DNA of 64,000 bases from Neobacillus rhizophilus (GCF_018343535.1 NZ_JAGYPF010000003.1:913149-977148), one strand, 5' to 3'; numbered from the stretch's first letter, positions 1 through 7,839 are shown. The notes: generated by a model not told the origin, from the letters alone. Translations and numbers: made by a program.

Positions 1-426
1 GATGACATGCTTCAAGAAAATAAATCGCTCTCTATTGTCCTTGATGGTATTCCAGACATGCTCTTCGACCAGCAGAACTTTTGCCCGGCTATGGTTTAAG
101 AAATACTCATAATCCTGCGGCTTCATGGACGGGTTCACAGGGATCGGTACGGCGCCGGCTTTTATCGCTCCATAAAATGAAGCAATAAATTCGGGCGTAT
201 CATCTAGGACTTGGAGAATGCGGTTTTCCCGTTCAATCCCCAAATCTTTGAGAGCGTTTCCAAATTTATTGATTTTTTTCAAGAGTTCCTCGTATGTAAC
301 CTGCTCATCTCCACTATAGATGGCAACCTTACTGCCAAGGCCCCTCCTTACATTTTCTTCGACAATATAGTCGACACTGTTATAGTAGTCCTTTATCCCT
401 TTTAATTGTTCAGTTGATTTTAGCAT
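1..426 (-). CDS. Benzoate-CoA-ligase-like AMP-forming acyl-CoA synthetase (N-terminal part; gene leaves the window)
   Basis: The reverse strand from the ATG at 426 is open to the window edge (142 codons) and reads like the N-terminus of the ANL superfamily, with the pattern typical of benzoate- or aminobenzoate-CoA ligases: an N-terminal 'YNSVDYIVEENV' stretch, 'SGDEQVTYEELL', then 'FYGAIKAGAVPIPVNP'. Such enzymes activate an aromatic acid with ATP and CoA in the cytoplasm. A GGAGG site lies just upstream of the ATG. It is the last visible gene of the minus-strand run starting with the PaaA-like gene, 151 bp after the hydratase. The AMP-binding motifs and catalytic lysine lie outside the window, so substrate choice (benzoate, phenylacetate, other) cannot be judged. 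Family-level call fairly sure, substrate an inference. Confidence 0.75.
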   Translation of the reverse strand, partial: MLKSTEQLKGIKDYYNSVDYIVEENVRRGLGSKVAIYSGDEQVTYEELLKKINKFGNALKDLGIERENRILQVLDDTPEFIASFYGAIKAGAVPIPVNPSMKPQDYEYFLNHSRAKVLLVEEHVWNTIKDNRERFIFLKHVI

Positions 427-577
427 TTTTATCCTCCAATAGATTAGTAAACTTGTCTATCCGGACCAATCCTGCAGCCAAAATCTAGGTGGAGTCAATT
501 CTTCTTTCGTTTCTTTTGACAGGGGGAAACAGGGCTGGCTCGTTTGCTGTCTGAACCAGTCCTGCTCCTGCTCTATA

Positions 578-1375
578 TTACTGACCTGTCCATTGCGGTG
601 GTCGTTTTTCAATGAATGCCGATAATCCTTCTTTTGCATCCTGGGAACGGAACAATAAATTTTGTAGTTCGCCTTCGTAACGGATGGCGGCATTTAATGG
701 CATTTCCTTGCCATTCATGATAGACAGCTTAATATTGGAGATGGCATAAGTGGCGCTTTCTGCAATCTTTCTTGCGTAGGCCAATGTTTTTTCACGTGTC
801 TCTTCTTGAGGATATACTCGATCAACCAATTTAATTTGCAGAGCTTCTTGCGGTGTTAAGGTTTCCCCAGTGATATTCAGGTCTAGCGCCTTTGAATGTC
901 CGACCTGCCGGGCTAGTCTCTGCGTTCCTCCCGTACCGGCCAGCACACCAAGCGAGACTTCCGGAAGGCCAATTCTTCCAGCCTGGTCGCCCATGAAACG
1001 GAGGTCACAAGCCAATGCCATTTCCAGGCCTCCGCCGACGGTATGCCCTTCCAAACAAGCAATCCAAACCTGTGGAGAGCGGGCGATTTTGTCAAGGGTT
1101 TCATTACAGAATAAACAAAATTGTGTTTTGAATCGCGGCTCTGCTGCCTTCAGGAAATTGATATTGGCACCCGCCGAGAAAAACTTAGGCATATCACTCA
1201 TCAAGACTGCTACTTTTATATCTTGATCAAAGCGGATATCATCAATTGCCGCGTTCAGTTCTTTGTAAAATTCCAAATCATAGGCATTTGTTTTATTTAC
1301 ATGAAGATGGATTTCCGCGATTCCATTCTCCTTTTTCACTGTCAATGTGTTAGTGCTTAATTCTACTTGCGACAT
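578..1375 (-). CDS. Enoyl-CoA hydratase/isomerase (crotonase family), copy 1
   Basis: A 265-residue crotonase-fold enzyme, the usual length for monofunctional hydratases. The oxyanion-hole segment 'FFSAGANI' (about 66-73) and both glutamates expected of a true hydratase are present: Glu118 in GGGLE and Glu139 in LPEV. It should act on an enoyl-CoA or ring-opened intermediate of aromatic acyl-CoA breakdown (a PaaF/PaaG-like role), but which step is unclear. It sits 36 bp after the aldehyde dehydrogenase, with AGGAGG before the ATG, in the same run as the oxygenase genes. A second copy at 7045-7839 is roughly 90% identical by eye, differing mostly at the N-terminus and C-terminus. Family sure, exact substrate unknown. 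Confidence 0.9.
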   Translation of the reverse strand: MSQVELSTNTLTVKKENGIAEIHLHVNKTNAYDLEFYKELNAAIDDIRFDQDIKVAVLMSDMPKFFSAGANINFLKAAEPRFKTQFCLFCNETLDKIARSPQVWIACLEGHTVGGGLEMALACDLRFMGDQAGRIGLPEVSLGVLAGTGGTQRLARQVGHSKALDLNITGETLTPQEALQIKLVDRVYPQEETREKTLAYARKIAESATYAISNIKLSIMNGKEMPLNAAIRYEGELQNLLFRSQDAKEGLSAFIEKRPPQWTGQ

Positions 1376-1411
1376 GTTTTTTCCTCCTATTATTTGAAGA
1401 TTTTGATAATT

Positions 1412-2905
1412 TTAAATCCCAAAAATATTCAATGGTTTAGTGCCAATGTAGGATACAACACTCTTTGTTTCGCTGTATAACTCAAGGGTTTCCAGGGATA
1501 ATTCCCTGCCATAGCCTGATTGTTTATACCCTCCAAAAGGTGTTCCCGGGAAGGCGGAAATCGGACTGTTGACCATTACGATTCCGGCTCGAAGTCCAGC
1601 GGCGATTCGGTGGGCTTTGCCATTGTCGGTCGTCCAAACAGCAGAACCCAGCCCAAAAATGGAGTCATTAGCGAGTTCGAGCGCTTCTGCTTCATCGGTG
1701 AATTTCATTACGACAACTACCGGTCCAAATACTTCTTCTTGCGCAATCCTCATATCGTTTGACACATTACCGATGATAGTAGGCTCATACCAGTAGCCTT
1801 TTTCAAATTCCGGTCCTTCAGGACGTTTGCCGCCAAAGAGAATCTCTCCTCCTTCTTCAACAGCAAGCTTCACATAGCCATCGACCGTTTCCTCATGGCT
1901 TTTCGAAATAAGCGCTCCCATATGGGTATCCTTATGGAAGGGATCTCCTACTTTAAGCTTTCTGGCTTTTTCAATCAGCTTGACAACAAATTCATCATAA
2001 ATAGATTCCTGTACAAAAATCCTTGAACGTGCTTCGCAGGATTGACCTGTATTATAGAAGATTCCATAAATTGACCCAATCACCGCCGCCTCCAAATCGC
2101 AGTCAGCAAACACAATGCTTGGCGATTTGCCTCCCAATTCCAAGGTTACACGCTTCAACGTTCCAGAAGCCCTGGCCATGATGTCCTTCCCGGTTTCCGT
2201 TTCACCGGTGAATGCTACCTTATCTACTCCTGGATGTTCGGTTAAATAAGGTCCGATTTCCGCGCCGCTGCCCGTCACGACATTCACGACACCCGCAGGT
2301 ACACCTGCCTCATGGCAAATATCGGCGAGCATAAAGGCGGTGATCGGAGTATAGCTGGCCGGTTTTAACACGATTGTACACCCCGCAGCTAATGCAGGAG
2401 CTACTTTCCATGCCGCCATCATTAAAGGGTAGTTCCATGGAACAATTTGCGCACAGACACCAACAGGCTCCTTCAATGTATAGTTGAAAAATCCATTTGG
2501 AACCGGATTCGTGCGGCCGCCGAAAGTGGTGATGGCACCGGCATAAAACTCAAAGTCCTCAATCGCCTGATTAATTTGCCCCTGGGCCGCTGCCACGGTT
2601 TTGCCTGTATTCAACACCTCTGCCTCGACTAATTCATTAAAACGCTCCCTCATGATTTGGGCGATTTTATTTAGGACCCGGGCCCTTCTGGCTGGTGTCA
2701 GCTTTGGCCATTTGCCTGTATCAAACGCCTTGCGCGCGGCAGTAACGGCGCGGTCGACATCCTCCTTCGAGGCTTTGGCGACCTTCGCCAGTACCTCACC
2801 TGTTGCCGGATTATGGGTGTCAAAGAATCTTTCATTACTACTATTTTGATAGTTTCCATCGATCAGAAGCTGGTACGTATCCTTTATGGTTCTGGTTTGC
2901 AGCAT
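1412..2905 (-). CDS. NAD(P)-dependent aldehyde dehydrogenase of the aromatic degradation operon
   Basis: A 497-residue ALDH-superfamily enzyme of full length. Visible motifs: 'VPWNYP' (catalytic Asn about 158), general-base Glu about 256 in LELGGKSPS, nucleophile Cys about 290 in NTGQSCEARS. It resembles betaine- or phenylacetaldehyde-dehydrogenase-like members. In the paa pathway the semialdehyde formed after ring opening is oxidised by the ALDH half of PaaZ; here a stand-alone ALDH plus separate hydratases could share that job (inference). The ATG at 2905 is preferred over the ATG at 2923 because AGGAG lies 8 bases before it. It follows the small zinc-ribbon gene by about 120 bp and precedes hydratase copy 1 by 36 bp. 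Confidence 0.88.
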   Translation of the reverse strand: MLQTRTIKDTYQLLIDGNYQNSSNERFFDTHNPATGEVLAKVAKASKEDVDRAVTAARKAFDTGKWPKLTPARRARVLNKIAQIMRERFNELVEAEVLNTGKTVAAAQGQINQAIEDFEFYAGAITTFGGRTNPVPNGFFNYTLKEPVGVCAQIVPWNYPLMMAAWKVAPALAAGCTIVLKPASYTPITAFMLADICHEAGVPAGVVNVVTGSGAEIGPYLTEHPGVDKVAFTGETETGKDIMARASGTLKRVTLELGGKSPSIVFADCDLEAAVIGSIYGIFYNTGQSCEARSRIFVQESIYDEFVVKLIEKARKLKVGDPFHKDTHMGALISKSHEETVDGYVKLAVEEGGEILFGGKRPEGPEFEKGYWYEPTIIGNVSNDMRIAQEEVFGPVVVVMKFTDEAEALELANDSIFGLGSAVWTTDNGKAHRIAAGLRAGIVMVNSPISAFPGTPFGGYKQSGYGRELSLETLELYSETKSVVSYIGTKPLNIFGI

Positions 2906-3025
2906 CGATTTAACTCCTCTCATAATTTTTTTACCATGGCAATTCCTTGGCCTACCTCATGAACCTGCTGGCATGGCGGGTTCGGCAATCGCGGTTTTGT
3001 TTATCTGAAGGGCCCCCCTTCTCCC

Positions 3026-3190
3026 TCATTCATTCCCCTGGGGTTCCTGCCAGCGGATATACTCAAAGACACTATAGCAGCTGTTGCAGTAATATTGTCT
3101 GACTAGTTGCGCAGTCCCAAAGGAGGAGATTTTCTCTACCTGTTCGGAGGAGCAGAACGAACATTGGACCATTTCTTTCCCCTTACACAT
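3026..3190 (-). CDS. Stand-alone zinc ribbon matching the C-terminal domain of PaaD (split PaaD)
   Basis: A 54-codon gene starting at ATG 3190, overlapping the PaaC-like stop by 8 bases (ATGTGTAA), so it is probably translationally coupled. It has two CxxC pairs (Cys10/Cys13 and Cys35/Cys38) around the segment 'SSFGTAQLVRQYYCNSC' and ends with an FxY-type motif. This is the arrangement of the zinc-ribbon tail of proteobacterial PaaD, where it follows a MIP18-like domain in one polypeptide. Here the MIP18-like half is a separate gene (4047-4367) two genes upstream. PaaD is needed for maturation or activity of the PaaABC oxygenase; the split layout suggests two interacting proteins. A second in-frame ATG at codon 7 is an alternative start. 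Motif observation sure; PaaD link is inference from motif and context. Confidence 0.8.
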   Translation of the reverse strand: MCKGKEMVQCSFCSSEQVEKISSFGTAQLVRQYYCNSCYSVFEYIRWQEPQGNE

Positions 3191-3821
3191 GTTGGACCTC
3201 TTCGAAATTCGTTAACTGCTCGATTTCTGATTTAAAGGTTTTTACAAGATTACTATTATTTAAGATAATTGCTTCAGATTGTAATTGAGGGTCCTTCTCC
3301 ACTTTGACCAGCCATTGTTCAACCTCTGCAACAGCTTTTTCCAAGTGTTGTTTAAAGACTCTCGGAACGGCGCCACGGTCCCGAAGCAATTGCTTGCACC
3401 AGCTTTTTGCATAGAGTAGATGTTCTTGCTGTTCTCTGATCATTTTATTAAATGGTGTGGGAAGATTTGGCGGCTCCGCTTTCAAAATCGCCTTTATCAC
3501 TAAATCGACCGCTTGATTATTTGCATATAACCCGGCAATGAGCGACAGCCAATTGGAGGCATTCACCAAGGCAGGAAATGCCTTACCGGTTTGTTCTTTT
3601 ACTTCCATCTTGCTTGCATTCAGTCCTTGTAATTCATTGGACCATTTATACATTAATCGTGCATGGCCAAGCTCTGCCTGAGCCATCGCAATGGAAGATA
3701 GGGAAGCTTCGAGTGTTGGGCCGCTGATGCCAATTTCCACTAACCGGTCGCCGGTGATAAATTTGTTATCGGCAATGGTTTCCGCCAGCACTATGAGAGA
3801 GTCATTCTTTTTATTAGCCAC
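3183..3821 (-). CDS. paaC: PaaC-like structural subunit of a ring-epoxidising multicomponent oxygenase
   Basis: A 212-residue ferritin-like protein matching the PaaC (PaaI) family, the non-catalytic partner that scaffolds PaaA. An ELGH helix motif is seen (Glu50, His53), but the second helix reads 'REQQEHLLYAKSW', without a clean ExxH, consistent with a subunit that does not bind iron. The start is taken as GTG 3821: AGGAGGTG lies just upstream, and GTGGCTAA overlaps the PaaB-like stop. The longer reading from ATG 3869 would add 16 residues overlapping the PaaB-like gene. It is embedded between the PaaB-like gene and the zinc-ribbon gene with overlaps on both sides. High confidence in family. 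Confidence 0.87.
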   Translation of the reverse strand: MANKKNDSLIVLAETIADNKFITGDRLVEIGISGPTLEASLSSIAMAQAELGHARLMYKWSNELQGLNASKMEVKEQTGKAFPALVNASNWLSLIAGLYANNQAVDLVIKAILKAEPPNLPTPFNKMIREQQEHLLYAKSWCKQLLRDRGAVPRVFKQHLEKAVAEVEQWLVKVEKDPQLQSEAIILNNSNLVKTFKSEIEQLTNFEEVQHV

Positions 3822-4050
3822 AAGAAACACCTCCTTTTGCAAATAACGGTTCCGGAAGACGCACTTCAATTAAATGATCTTTTCTGACCACTTGCATTTC
3901 CACCCAGGTTTCTTCATCGTAAATATGCTGGGCATAGATTTTTGCCAAATCGGCATTTTCTGCCAGTAAGGAGCCCACCTGGATTAAATCATCCCCCCGG
4001 TTGATCCGGGTAAACAAGAAATACTCATGCCGCTGACTTTTTTTTGTCAT
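3814..4050 (-). CDS. paaB: PaaB-like small subunit of the oxygenase complex
   Basis: A 78-residue protein with the compact PaaB pattern: 'EYFLFTRINRGDDL' near the start, 'VGSLLAENADLAKIYAQ' in the middle and 'EVRLPEP' near the end. PaaB bridges PaaAC heterodimers in the phenylacetyl-CoA epoxidase family. The ATG at 4050 overlaps the MIP18-like gene stop by ATGA, which decides the start over upstream in-frame codons. Its own stop overlaps the GTG of the PaaC-like gene. Gene order here is A-D(N)-B-C-D(ribbon), unlike the A-B-C-D-E order of E. coli. Confidence 0.85.
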   Translation of the reverse strand: MTKKSQRHEYFLFTRINRGDDLIQVGSLLAENADLAKIYAQHIYDEETWVEMQVVRKDHLIEVRLPEPLFAKGGVSCG

Positions 4051-4367
4051 GAACTGACCCCCCATGTCTTTAATTTTAGTTTTCCTTTTTCGCTTAAATT
4101 GCTGACCGTCCATGGCGGGTCCCACACTACATGAATTTCCACATCCCTGATTCCTTCTTCCTTCAGCAGGCGTTCCCTGATATCGTTTTCAATCCATTGC
4201 ATGCAGCCGCATCCGGTTGAGGTATAGGTCATTTTGACGGCAATTGTGTCGTCACCAATCTTGGTGATGTCGTAAATTAACCCCATGTCGACGACGCTGA
4301 TTGGAAATTCGGGATCCATGACCTCTGTTAATGCCTCCCAGTATTTTTCCGTTTCCATGGTTTTCAT
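4047..4367 (-). CDS. paaD: PaaD-like MIP18/DUF59 protein lacking the zinc-ribbon tail
   Basis: A 106-residue MIP18-family protein. Conserved features: 'DPEFPISVVDMGLIYDI' (18-34), the TSTGCGCMQWIE segment with Cys53 and Cys55, and 'VWDPPW' followed by 'KLKTWGV' at the end, all typical of PaaD. Proteobacterial PaaD continues into a four-cysteine zinc ribbon; this one stops about where that would begin, and the ribbon is encoded separately at 3026-3190. Role by family: maturation or metal-cluster support for the oxygenase. It starts one base after the PaaA-like stop; an ATG three codons in is an alternative start. Confidence 0.86.
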   Translation of the reverse strand: MKTMETEKYWEALTEVMDPEFPISVVDMGLIYDITKIGDDTIAVKMTYTSTGCGCMQWIENDIRERLLKEEGIRDVEIHVVWDPPWTVSNLSEKGKLKLKTWGVSS

Positions 4368-4368
4368 G

Positions 4369-5307
4369 TCATCCGGCCTCCATTGCCCGTAATTCCTCTA
4401 ATTCAAGGGCACCCTTTTGAATTCTTTCAACAAATTCCACATTTTGCGGGCCGCGCTTTTTAAAGCGTTCAATGACACCTTCCCATGTGTCCGGCTGGTC
4501 GGTGAGCCATTTTTTATTTTCGACATTAAATTTGCACGGGAACGGAACATCTATTACATACTTTCTTTGCTCCTCATCATAGTGGGCAGGTACTTTTACA
4601 CCAATTGATTCACAAAATGGAACGGCTGTGGACAGCCACTTTTGCCTTAACTGGTCATTTGATTTTCCCTTCAGTTTGTAATCCAGCTGTGCAGAACGGC
4701 TTTTCAAATTGTCGGCAACACCGAAAAACTCCAGCCCCATTAGGAACATCCAATCTACAGCTTCCTGAACCTGCTTGGCTGTGTCCGGATTTTTCATTCC
4801 GGCGCGCATGATGATTTCGCCATTTCGGAGATGAAACAGTTCTTCTTTGTCAACCTTTACGAGAGCGCGCTTCCAAGGTCCATAGGAGGTGTTTTCGTAT
4901 GCATCACCAAGCAAGGTGTATCCTGCCCGGTCAAACAGTCCGTTGAAGACGCCCAGTTGAATCCAATTGTCCAGTTTAAAATCAAATGCGTACGGATTTT
5001 TCCACCGATGGGCCGGGCGTTCGTACAGAAGAGCTTCTACATCTTCACTAAGTTCTTCCAACAATCGATAGGCAATATGGGCATGACCGATTTCATCCTG
5101 TATAACAGCTAATGCCGTAATCTTATAGTTTAGATTGGGCGCCTGATTATAGACTGTTAACAGCGGAGGAACGCTTAAAAGCTCTGTATCGCCAACAATA
5201 GTCAATGTCTGCTTCAAGGCGCGAAGATATTCTTCGTTCATATCATCCACACATTCCACCATAAAACCATCCTTAATCTTGTCGATCAACACCTCAGCTT
5301 GATTCAA
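4369..5307 (-). CDS. paaA: PaaA-like catalytic diiron subunit of aromatic acyl-CoA epoxidase
   Basis: A 312-residue ferritin-like protein, the usual PaaA length. The two carboxylate-rich helices are intact: Glu72/His75 in DEIGHAH and Glu156/His159 in KEELFHLR, the ExxH pairs that hold the diiron centre. Family function: O2-dependent epoxidation of the aromatic ring of phenylacetyl-CoA or, in relatives, other aromatic acyl-CoA thioesters. It is the first gene of an at least eight-gene minus-strand operon with a good sigma-A promoter at 5358-5386. No PaaE-type ferredoxin reductase is in the visible part, so the electron donor is outside the window or different. The preceding benzoate-type ligase leaves the true substrate open. 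Confidence 0.87.
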   Translation of the reverse strand: MNQAEVLIDKIKDGFMVECVDDMNEEYLRALKQTLTIVGDTELLSVPPLLTVYNQAPNLNYKITALAVIQDEIGHAHIAYRLLEELSEDVEALLYERPAHRWKNPYAFDFKLDNWIQLGVFNGLFDRAGYTLLGDAYENTSYGPWKRALVKVDKEELFHLRNGEIIMRAGMKNPDTAKQVQEAVDWMFLMGLEFFGVADNLKSRSAQLDYKLKGKSNDQLRQKWLSTAVPFCESIGVKVPAHYDEEQRKYVIDVPFPCKFNVENKKWLTDQPDTWEGVIERFKKRGPQNVEFVERIQKGALELEELRAMEAG

Positions 5308-5357
5308 TTTTTTCGCCTCTTTTCATTACGTTTTATTTTTCATCGTCTATAATTAGT

Positions 5358-5386
5358 AATATAGAATATTTAAAATTATCTGTCAA
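5358..5386 (-). promoter_or_regulatory. Sigma-A promoter of the paaA-like operon
   Basis: On the minus strand TTGACA (5386-5381) and TATATT (5363-5358) are separated by exactly 17 bp. The -35 is perfect and the -10 differs from consensus at one base. It lies about 50 bp upstream of the PaaA-like start. Confidence 0.75.
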
Positions 5387-5394
5387 CAAGTTTA

Positions 5395-5428
5395 TTACGT
5401 TTTTATGTTGATAATGATAAAAACATAA
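5395..5428. promoter_or_regulatory. Inverted repeat upstream of the paaA-like promoter (possible PaaX site)
   Basis: TTACGTTTTTAT (5395-5406) and ATAAAAACATAA (5417-5428) form 12-bp arms with one mismatch around a 10-bp centre. The dyad ends 9 bp upstream of the -35 box, between the promoter and the paaX-like terminator. Assignment to PaaX or any other regulator is an inference. Confidence 0.45.
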
Positions 5429-5463
5429 TCTATTAATATCTTTCATATTTATAGGATGATAAA

Positions 5464-5496
5464 AAAAAGACGCCTTTCGTGTGAAAGACGTCTTTC
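5464..5496 (-). terminator. Rho-independent terminator of the paaX-like gene
   Basis: A 13-bp stem with one mismatch and a 4-nt loop (arms 5466-5478 and 5483-5495). On the minus strand it is followed by a run of eight T, and lies just after the paaX-like stop at 5515. Confidence 0.85.
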
Positions 5497-5514
5497 CATT
5501 TCCCGACATGTAAA

Positions 5515-6393
5515 TTATATATAAATCTCTTTAAAAGGGTTAATCGCTCTGCCCCGGTTGGGGGATATTTCTTTATCAGGGGCGCCTTCAAAGATTGATT
5601 CAAAAAAGCGGATCGATGGTATGGAAATTAATTGGTGAATATTCCAGAAAAGCTCTCTTGCCTTGGCCCCAATCCAGTCATCCGGCAATAGGTCACGCGG
5701 AAATCCGGGGTCCTGGAAAAGAAATTTTCGATATTCATGAACAATATTCGTCCGCTCAATAAAACATTCTTCGTCTTGCAATGTATTATTTAAAGCTCTT
5801 TCCCTGAGCTCTTCGAATCTTGGAGAAAATTCCTCAATGAACCTATGATAATTTTCCGCAACCTGATCCAAATCCCAGGCTTTTTCAATAATCCCTTCAC
5901 TCGTATGGGAGAGCACGTCGGAGGTATTAAATAAAACGGTATTTTCTTCAATTTGGTAATTGTGAATCATCGCCATTACTTGATCCTCGAGCGGATTGGG
6001 GCTGATCCAAATACTGTTTGAAATCATGCCAAATCCCGTCCAGGTCAGCTCTTTGCGGATTTCATTTCGCAGCTCGCGTTTTTCCTCAGGGAACGAATAA
6101 CTGAAAACCCGCCATTTGCCGTCCCAAGATGTATTAGAAGCTGAAAAAACCCGTTTTACCCCATCATCGACTCTTCTCTTTCCTTGGGCTGTAACAGAAT
6201 AATAGCTTTTATTTCCCAGTTTTCTTACTTCCAATAAATTCTTTTGTACCATTCGCAAAATCGCACCGCGAACAGAAGATTCCGATATGCCAAACCTATT
6301 CATTAGCTGAATTAAACTTCCAACCCAAATTTCTCCACCATAATGTTGAATGTATTCCCCATAGAGAGTAAACATTAATGACCTTGGTTTCAT
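5515..6393 (-). CDS. paaX: PaaX-like transcriptional repressor
   Basis: A protein of about 292 residues matching PaaX throughout: N-terminal winged helix ('RSLMFTLYGEYI', 'GGEIWVGSLI', 'SSVRGAILRMVQKNLL') followed by the PaaX-type central and C-terminal domains. PaaX represses phenylacetate genes and is released by phenylacetyl-CoA in proteobacteria; the effector here may differ. Start: ATG 6393 is preferred because GGTGA lies 5 bases upstream, while the ATG at 6405 has no properly spaced site. It sits between the thioesterase gene (stop at 6470) and the oxygenase operon, all on one strand, with its own terminator. Confidence 0.85.
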   Translation of the reverse strand: MKPRSLMFTLYGEYIQHYGGEIWVGSLIQLMNRFGISESSVRGAILRMVQKNLLEVRKLGNKSYYSVTAQGKRRVDDGVKRVFSASNTSWDGKWRVFSYSFPEEKRELRNEIRKELTWTGFGMISNSIWISPNPLEDQVMAMIHNYQIEENTVLFNTSDVLSHTSEGIIEKAWDLDQVAENYHRFIEEFSPRFEELRERALNNTLQDEECFIERTNIVHEYRKFLFQDPGFPRDLLPDDWIGAKARELFWNIHQLISIPSIRFFESIFEGAPDKEISPNRGRAINPFKEIYI

Positions 6394-6469
6394 CGTTGTC
6401 ACCATCTTCTTTTGTTAATAGTTAGATTCATGCGATCATTCTTCATCCATTATAGAGGAATACCATTTT

Positions 6470-6919
6470 TTATGCATTATAACTGGTGAAATTCTCCTTT
6501 AATTTAGTATGAATATTTTCTTGTAAAATGTCTTTTACATCTTCTGGGATCGGCACTGCCTTGATCCCTTCCGGCATTTTCTGCACCCAGCCACGCACCT
6601 CATAGCCATGTGCTACACGGTTTCCGTCCCTAAATACCTCGTGGCGCAGTTTTAGTGTTTTCCTATTCACCTCCGCTACTTTGGTTTGAATAGTGATAAG
6701 ATCGTCATAAAACAACGCTTTTTCAAATGTACATTGAGCATCCAGTAAGGGAACGATAATTCCCCGTTCTTCCTCCAATTTCACAGGAGCAAGCTGGCAG
6801 CTTTTGAAAAATTGATGGCCAGCAATGTCGAACCATTTAAAAAAGTTGGGATAATAAACAATTCCCGCTTTATCCGTATCACCCCAATTAACAACGAATC
6901 GCATTTCATTGGACCTCAT
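6470..6919 (-). CDS. Acyl-CoA thioesterase, 4-hydroxybenzoyl-CoA thioesterase family
   Basis: A 149-residue single hot-dog domain. The family signature 'WGDTDKAGIVYYPNFFKWF' begins at residue 12; the Asp pair at 14 and 16 covers the catalytic carboxylate of the 4HBT family. Such enzymes release free acid from aromatic or dead-end CoA esters, rescuing CoA when the pathway stalls. A GGAGG site stands 6 bases before the ATG. It lies upstream of paaX and downstream of the second hydratase, from which it is separated by a probable terminator. Family sure; substrate inferred from the aromatic context. Confidence 0.85.
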   Translation of the reverse strand: MRSNEMRFVVNWGDTDKAGIVYYPNFFKWFDIAGHQFFKSCQLAPVKLEEERGIIVPLLDAQCTFEKALFYDDLITIQTKVAEVNRKTLKLRHEVFRDGNRVAHGYEVRGWVQKMPEGIKAVPIPEDVKDILQENIHTKLKENFTSYNA

Positions 6920-6945
6920 TCTATTCCTCCTATCAGATTTAACAA

Positions 6946-6974
6946 AAGGCGATATCGATGACCGATATCGCCCT
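6946..6974 (-). terminator. Probable terminator after hydratase copy 2
   Basis: Perfect 10-bp stem (6948-6957 with 6963-6972) and 5-nt loop; on the minus strand it is followed by TTTTGTT. It lies between the hydratase stop (7045) and the thioesterase start (6919), so the thioesterase may have its own promoter or rely on readthrough. Confidence 0.6.
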
Positions 6975-7044
6975 TGGTTGGTACTATAAAAATGTATTCC
7001 TCTACTTTGCTCAGCTAATTTGTGTGGTCGCTAGCTTTATTCAA

Positions 7045-7839
7045 TTACTTTCCGGCCCATTCCGGCTGGCGCTTTTCAATAAAGGAGCTTAACCCTTCTT
7101 GCGCATCTGCGGAACGGAATAATAGATTTTGCAGTTCCCCTTCATAGCGGATTGCCGCATTTAATGGCATTTCCTTGCCATTCATGATGGAGAGCTTAAT
7201 ATTTGAGATGGCGTAGGAGGCACTGCTGGCAATTTTTCTTGCATACTCCAATGTTCTCGCTCTAGTTTCTTCCTGCGGGAACACCCGGTCAACCAACTTA
7301 ATCGCCAACGCCTCTTGTGGTGTTAAGGTTTCGCCGGTAATATTCAAATCAAGTGCCTTAGAATGGCCCACTTGACGAGCTAAACGCTGAGTTCCTCCGG
7401 TTCCGGCAAGTACCCCAAGTGTTACTTCAGGGAGTCCAATCTTTCCGGCTTGGTCGCCCATAAAGCGGAGGTCGCAGGCCAACGCCATTTCCAAGCCGCC
7501 GCCGACCGTATGGCCCTCAAGGCAGGCAATATAAATCTGCGGAGAACGGGCAATTTTATCCAGTGTTTCATTGCAGAATAAGCAGAATTGTGTTTTGAAT
7601 CGCGGATCCGCGGCCTTAAGGAAATTAATATTTGCCCCGGCTGAGAAGAACTTTGGCATATCGCTCATTAACACGACAACTTTAATATCGCTATCAAAAC
7701 GAATATCATCAATGGCAGCATTTAATTCTTTATAGTATTCCAAATCGTAGGCATTCGTCTTGTTTACATGAATGTGAATTTCGGCAATTCCATTTTCTTT
7801 TTTAACGGTTAAATTTTTTGTTTCGGTTACTGCTGACAT
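7045..7839 (-). CDS. Enoyl-CoA hydratase/isomerase (crotonase family), copy 2
   Basis: A 264-residue paralogue of the gene at 578-1375; the two proteins are nearly collinear and roughly 90% identical by eye. Catalytic glutamates are at about 117 (GGGLE) and 138 (LPEV). It has its own promoter overlapped by a 20-bp dyad and is followed by a hairpin, so it is regulated apart from copy 1, which lies inside the oxygenase operon. A copy outside the operon could serve dosage or handle a related intermediate (inference). AGGAG precedes the ATG. Confidence 0.9.
   Translation of the reverse strand: MSAVTETKNLTVKKENGIAEIHIHVNKTNAYDLEYYKELNAAIDDIRFDSDIKVVVLMSDMPKFFSAGANINFLKAADPRFKTQFCLFCNETLDKIARSPQIYIACLEGHTVGGGLEMALACDLRFMGDQAGKIGLPEVTLGVLAGTGGTQRLARQVGHSKALDLNITGETLTPQEALAIKLVDRVFPQEETRARTLEYARKIASSASYAISNIKLSIMNGKEMPLNAAIRYEGELQNLLFRSADAQEGLSSFIEKRQPEWAGK

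Noticed and set aside
870..1360. Plus-strand frames over the hydratase gene
   Set aside because: They are shadows of a strongly conserved crotonase gene on the minus strand and lack ribosome sites.
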